Of a stretch of 64,000 bases of DNA, positions 59,000 through 64,000 are shown piece by piece. The notes beneath the pieces were generated by a model. That model was not told the DNA's origin. It saw only the letters and a program-made list of their open reading frames with translations, and made no database searches. The stretch is taken from positions 3,596,001 through 3,660,000 of the forward strand of contig RCSZ01000001.1 of the NCBI GenBank assembly GCA_014898425.1. Reading direction: 5' to 3'. The DNA is from Botryotinia globosa (taxonomy: Eukaryota > Ascomycota > Leotiomycetes > Helotiales > Sclerotiniaceae). A program made the position numbers and the translations under genes. Every line of letters begins with the position of its first letter. Positions within the stretch are counted from its first letter, which is position 1.

Positions 59000-60191
59000 G
59001 ATTGTTTAGACAGGAAATAGTGGTAGTCTGTGGTGCTGAACTGGATTATTTTTTGGAAAGAACTTTTGGAGAATGGGGGTCTCTAAAGTATCCAGTGTTG
59101 AGAATATTCAACTTCCAATACCTCGGCACAAAAAGAAGAAGATTGTGATTAGAATGAAAGGTAGTAATAAAGCTTGCATACAATTACAAAATCGCATGAC
59201 TGTACAACCGCTTAAGACTAGTCAATTGATTAATTCACTTATTAGTTATAAAATTTCTGATTTTTTAGATTATTAAGATAATTTTGAAATTCCTCGAATG
59301 AGTAATAATCAAAATACTTATAAATAACCTTAATAACTTAGTAGACTACTATAGTCTACTAAGCGAGAGGGCTAGCCTTGATGTTCAAGAATTGCTTCTT
59401 TCTATATATAGCTAGCTCTTTAGACAGAATATAATATTAATTATTAGATCCTAATAATATAGATACTATATCATCTATACTCTTCTCAAATCAATAATTA
59501 TTAATCTATAATAATCTATAGTAGAGTATGATAATACATCTTTAAATGCTCGATTTATTACGAAAATCTACGATCTATTCTGAAACGAACGTTAGATTTA
59601 ATTACTGTTTGCCCTAGGACGCCAGCTATTGCTTCATCGCCGGAAGATTGATAGGCAAAATCTAACCGTTGCTCAGGTAGTAAGAAACACTAGAATTTGA
59701 CCGACAATCAATGTCTGGTTTATGTCCTCGTCCGTAGTTTTGTGGGTATGGAGATAAGAATGCAGGTGCCATTGCAACCAATAAGTTGAAATATATGCGG
59801 GTGTAATCTGAATGGGAAGTTTTTCTTGGGAAAAAAATCAATATTTGAACAATCTTGGAAGTTGCGAAGCACCACAATTACACAGCATGAGGAGTAAGAA
59901 AACTGGCCACTGTGCTTAAGCCATCAATTTAAGTGCTCTGAACGCGTAGAAAGCCGTGCCAATGATCGATTAGCGGAACAGTTTATTAATCCATACAACA
60001 TGCAGCCTAATATATTCCTATCACGCTGCATCAAATAATCCTAATGCAACCCAGTCGCACTGCCGGTGAGCTTGTGTTCATCAGATTTCTTGGAAGCTGG
60101 GGAAATTTTCCGAGCGATCATAGCATGGTACACTGCAGAGTGAATAGCGTGGTAGGAACCCACTTGTAAAGCCAAGTAGGTCGTGGCATTA
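59000..60191. other. AT-rich intergenic region with palindrome and a small coding-like fragment
   Basis: 59220-59600 is AT-rich and repeat-derived, with a 25-base palindrome at about 59338-59362 (TTAGTAGACTA, 3-base centre, inverse). On the - strand, 60045-60191 reads as about 48 sense codons to a TAG (…VGSYHAIHSAVYHAMIARK…), ending in KLTGSATGLH. It begins at the MITE edge and is probably the remains of a disrupted reading frame. Confidence 0.4.
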
Positions 60192-60536
60192 TCCCCTAGA
60201 GTGCGAACAAATGACGCCCTCGCTTAATAAGGAGTTATTAACCAATTAGATTATTAGGATTCCTTGAATTTAATCTAATATTCACAAACATTCTCTAATA
60301 TGAAATTCAATTAATATAATTTCTATATCAAAATTCTGAATATAATAATATATACTAATTTTCAATCTTTGATCTTTTTTTAAATTTAAAAAACTCGAAA
60401 TTTGAAATCAATATTCTAATTTATAGATAATGTGATTGAAAACCCACTAAAATAGCTATTCTATCCAATAAGGCTTTATCATTCAAGGTTTATCGCACGG
60501 GCCACATTGGGCGTCATTTTCCCGCACTCTAGGGGA
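60192..60536. mobile_element. 345-bp MITE with 28-bp terminal inverted repeats and TA flanks
   Basis: Left end TCCCCTAGAGTGCG... (60192-60219) and right end (60509-60536) are inverted copies with three mismatches in 28. TA lies immediately outside both ends (60190-60191 and 60537-60538), the target duplication of Tc1/mariner transposons. The inside is AT-rich, without coding capacity, so it is non-autonomous. It sits between the stop of the UstYa-like gene and a small coding-like fragment. Confidence 0.85.
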
Positions 60537-60577
60537 TACTATACATACTCCAACATTTACTTACAAGGGCTATAACC

Positions 60578-61839
60578 TTATAGGAGTTGGAACAAACGGC
60601 TCGGTTCTGAGTAATCATCAAAGCAAATGGTACGATACATTTGTTTTGGATGAAAAAAAGACAATTTCTTTTCATTGTGCATGCCCCCACAGGTCGATTT
60701 TCTCCTATTGGTTACCATTCTCTCGAGACTTGCAGGCTCGCACGATCCTTTTTTAATGTGACTTGCTTGCAAACACTGCGCTCCTAAGGGATCCGTCTCG
60801 AACGGTCCCGGTCTAGTTTTGTATTTGTTTCTCGGAAGCGATCTCTCTCTTGACCATGCATTAATTGCTTCCCAGTTCACACACACTGTCTCTGATTCTG
60901 ACCGAAGTTCTTTATTGGGCAAAGCATTATGATCTCCAATCCAGTATGCCGTGTAAAGGCTCACATCAGCTTTGCACATCAGGCTACGACGGATGGTATC
61001 GACACAATGAGCTGTTTTTTACTATTAGCCGGTGCTCCAGAAATTTGAACATTCGAGAGAAAAGAACTCACTCATGTGTGAGATATTATAATCTTCCTCC
61101 TCGACTGTAGCGTTTGGGAAGTAATAGTCATGGAATATGTTCATGCGTAGCGCGTTCTACGAGCAAGTCAGTGCCTCGAATTCTTGCAACAGTAAAAAAA
61201 ACATATAAGCTTTGATTATAGCTAAACTCACTAGACAATGCAGTTCGTGGTGTACCGATAGAACTGAAACGTATTCCCCGTTTGTTAATCGTACAATATC
61301 TTGGCCGAAAGTTGTGTGAGCCATCTGTAATTCCTCCCTCGAAGTATGAATGTTGATAGCTACCAAGCTATTAGTAGTGTTCAAAGCCTGTTTGCACGAG
61401 AAATTTCTTTTACTTACGCTCTAGAAGATAGTCCCATGCTTCATCCACATCTTCGGGGGCTCCTATGAATTTGGGGTCTTCACCAAAGTACAAAGGGTGT
61501 CGTTCATATGAAAGGACTTCGTTGACCGGCGCTGTAATGATGTCAATTTGAGAACACATACTCGGGAACGATGCCAAACTAACAGTATGGTAGTAGCGGA
61601 ATACTTCTCCGACTCATAATTATGAGTAGAGGGGCAGACACGACTATATACGTGGCACAGATGAAAGCCAAAATCAAGCGCCATGATTTTAAGAGGCTGA
61701 AAGGCTCTATAGCCTTTGTAGAAGCTACATCGAAGTTTCCATATGATGACTCATCAATTCCAAGTAGTCTTTCATGATCATCCAGATCTGTGAACCCTGG
61801 AGAGTGCTTTGATTCAAAAAAACTCATCTTAATTAGCAT
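60578..61839 (-). CDS. UstYa/DUF3328-like oxidase protein
   Basis: Member of the UstYa family, best known from fungal ribosomal-peptide and related secondary-metabolite pathways, where such proteins act in oxidative cyclisation. Five exons: 61839-61584, 61531-61418, 61359-61232, 61156-61072 and 61011-60578, 338 aa (an in-frame ATG four codons later is an alternative). One membrane segment follows the cytosolic N-terminus (LILAFICATYIVVSAPLLII). Then PYSPVNEVLSYE and APEDVDEAWDYLLE, the family's proximal motif, the first HxxHC (HHELHC, continuing NALRMNIFHDYY), and the second element HCVDTIRRSLMCKAD. The tail beyond GPFET is long and atypical, perhaps because the natural end was altered by repeats next door. 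No precursor-peptide gene or other cluster enzyme is in the window. Splice sites are short but consistent. Confidence 0.85.
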
Positions 61840-62763
61840 GAGGGTTCTTAGAAACTTTGAGTGGTAAAATTGATGAGGAGAAATCTAGCTCCCTTTGCGG
61901 TTTCTATATCTTGTAAGATCACTCCCACACAACGGTTTATACTACCTACTATTGTACTAGAAGAAATATCTGCACCGAATGTTGCCATGCGTCAGAAAAT
62001 CCAAGATCTGTGCTGTCCGAGAAATATGCAGCTGATAAGGATGGCCATGATTTGATAGTACAACTCTTAGCACGAAAGCAGTAAGTGCTGATCATGAAGC
62101 AATTGCTGCATTCTGCGCCTCCGTTCTGCAGGTAAAAATAAGCATACCGGTTCTAAATGGTTCCGCAGCAGATTCTAGACCCGGCAGTTATAATGACTTG
62201 GAAAGAAAAATCTCAATAAATTTGATAGTAAACCTCAACCTTATAGAAGCTTTAGCAGGTAGCAGCGGGGTTGCACAAAAAAACAGACGCATAGGGCGAA
62301 ATGGGGGGAAGGAAAACAAAGCAAAGGGGGCTATGTAACACTATGGAGGGTGTTCGCAGTACACACACTACTAATTCGTAAATTGGAAACGAAGCATTTT
62401 ACTAATCGTCTTCGACAGATATCACAGGCTATATATGTAGACAACACAACAGGACCTTATCATAGCAGACTCGGACAGACTCGGGGGGGGGATAGGTTTG
62501 ATTTGATTTTCCCTATCTACTCTGTATAATTAGACACATATAGGCCACCAGGAGATGCACAGACTCACCGGACAATGTGACAGAAAGCACAATTTCATAT
62601 TCAAATTTATCAATTTCAAAATTCAATTAAAATTTGAAATTAAATTTGATATTGTTGATATCACCATGGGAATGATGAAGACAATATAGTACTATGGTTC
62701 ACACTGTTGTAATATTGCTTGAGGTTCTAAAAGCTAGGGATACGATACGTCTATAGCACCTTA
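61840..62763. other. Intergenic, repeat-flanked
   Basis: About 920 bases: promoter of the UstYa-like gene, then AT-rich sequence and a G-run near 62483. No gene supported. Confidence 0.35.
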
Positions 62764-63804
62764 AGTCGACCACTCTACTTTCGGGCCACCCCTCTTTTGG
62801 GCCACCCTTTTACACCAAAAATCACTTTTTTAATCTATTAATATCTTTATCAATATTGGATATAATTTAATAAAAATTCAAATCTATATAATTGGAATCG
62901 TTTTAAATCTATTCTGAAGTTTTTAGATTTTTAGGATTTTTCTGGATCGATTTCTAAAACTTCGAAATATCGATTTTTAATTACATATAAGTCAACCACC
63001 CTACTTTCGGGCCACCCCTCTTTTGGGCCACCCTTTTACACCAAAAATCACTTTTTTAAATCTATTAATATCTCTATCAATATTGAATATAATTCAATAA
63101 AACTTTAAATCTATATAATTCAAATTATTCCAAATCTGTTTTGAAATTTTTAGATTTTTAGGATTTTTCTGGATCGATTTCTAAAGCTTCGAAATACCGA
63201 TTTTTAATTATATACAAATTACATACAAATCTAAAAATTTATAAAATCTATAATAACTTTTAAGGAAAAATAGTTAAAAATAAATGATAAATTTTTGTTA
63301 TAAATTTATAAAAGATTTAATTTAAAAAATCTTAAAAAAATGAAAAATTTCTTATAAATAAATATTTAAAAGGGTACCCTCAAAATTACAGGGATTATTT
63401 ATACTACTCTTAACTCACTATATATTATATCTTTATATTTATTCAATTTTTTGAATTTTTTTTGAATTTCTATATAGATTTAGATTTGAATTTTCCAAAA
63501 AGATATATAATTTTCTTTTAATAATTATTGTTAAAAAGTTATTGTAGATTTTATAGAAATTTAAATTTGTATGTGATTTATATATAAATTGAAAATCGAT
63601 ATTTTAAAACCTCAGAAATCGATCCACAAAAATCCTAAAATTATAAAAATTATAATATAAGCTTAAAATAGCTTAAATTATATAATTTTGAATTTTTATC
63701 AAATTATATTCAATATTGATAGAGATATTGATAAACCAAAAAGTGATTTTTGGTGTAAAAGAGTGGCCCAAAAGAGGGGTGGCCTGAAAGTAGGGTGGTC
63801 GACT
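62764..63804. mobile_element. 1,041-bp non-autonomous DNA element with long inverted ends and an internal third copy
   Basis: The left end (from AGTCGACCAC..., 62764) recurs inverted at the right end (to 63804), with TA directly outside both (62762-62763 and 63805-63806). The shared terminal unit contains GGGCCACCCCTCTTTTGGGC and extends inward about 225 bases in degraded form. A third, direct copy of the unit begins at 62990, also preceded by TA. Differences between copies are mainly transitions and the core is extremely AT-rich, consistent with RIP. No transposase is encoded. Confidence 0.8.
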
Positions 63805-64000
63805 TAATATTTAGAATTGTAAAGAAGGTGGACAAAAGGGATTAAACTTAAGAATTAGGAAGAGGGGAAGAGTGAGTATAAAAGTTAGGAGAGGGAGGGG
63901 AGCGAGTGGGGACCAAAGGGTGAGTGAAAGGTATTAGCCGAAAATCTAAAGGGGGGTTTGTTTGCTTCGCTTTTGATTTATTCTTCAACAAGAAGTTTTG
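63805..64000. other. Right edge, purine-rich sequence
   Basis: Purine-rich strand (GGGAAGAGTGAG, GGAGAGGGAGGGGAGCGAG) without an open frame. May be a leader or promoter of a gene outside the window. Confidence 0.25.

Overview
The window is nuclear DNA of a filamentous ascomycete. The evidence is short spliceosomal introns (about 48-160 nt, GT...AG, often with CTAAC/CTGAC branch points), a Zn2Cys6 regulator, a fused CYP505 P450-reductase, a UstYa-type protein, and gene-dense DNA broken by very AT-rich islands whose repeat copies differ almost only by transitions, as RIP would cause. The style fits Leotiomycetes (Sclerotiniaceae such as Botrytis or Sclerotinia), but that placement is inference; no species marker was tested.

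Layout: 0-4 kb holds the 3' end of an unknown + strand gene, the F1-ATPase assembly chaperone ATP11 (-), and a peroxisomal 4-coumarate-CoA-ligase-like enzyme ending in AKL (-). 4-13 kb is gene-poor: a decayed inverted-repeat element, small membrane/coiled-coil orphans on the - strand, and a GT31/PAN glycosyltransferase interrupted by one in-frame TGA. 13-26 kb holds a Zn2Cys6 factor with a 6-nt internal exon, a WD40-cyclophilin (PPWD1/CYP15 type), a FAR-17a/AIG1-like hydrolase and the glycogen debranching enzyme. 28-37 kb is a + strand run: NAD-dependent glycerol-3-phosphate dehydrogenase with a PTS2-bearing alternative start, DAHP synthase, cytochrome c1, a charged nuclear protein and an MBD4-like DNA glycosylase; one splice would fuse the last two.

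38-43 kb holds four small single-exon orphan genes and an intron-containing tRNA-Glu(CTC). 44-47.5 kb is the self-sufficient P450 CYP505 (-, six exons). 49.5-55 kb has a two-membrane-segment protein and a Dnt1/Net1-like nucleolar protein. 57.7-62 kb has a proline-iminopeptidase-like hydrolase and a five-exon UstYa/DUF3328 protein, with a 345-bp TA-flanked MITE just past its 3' end. 62.7-63.8 kb is a second inverted-repeat element with TA flanks.

Most genes are independent housekeeping units. Shared themes are glycerol/glycogen and energy metabolism (GPD, GDB1, ATP11, cytochrome c1), peroxisomal targeting (PTS1 on the ligase, PTS2-like on GPD), and oxidative secondary or fatty-acid chemistry (CYP505, UstYa-like). 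Exon boundaries given below were worked out by hand from splice signals and reading frame; each listed multi-exon model sums to a whole number of codons.
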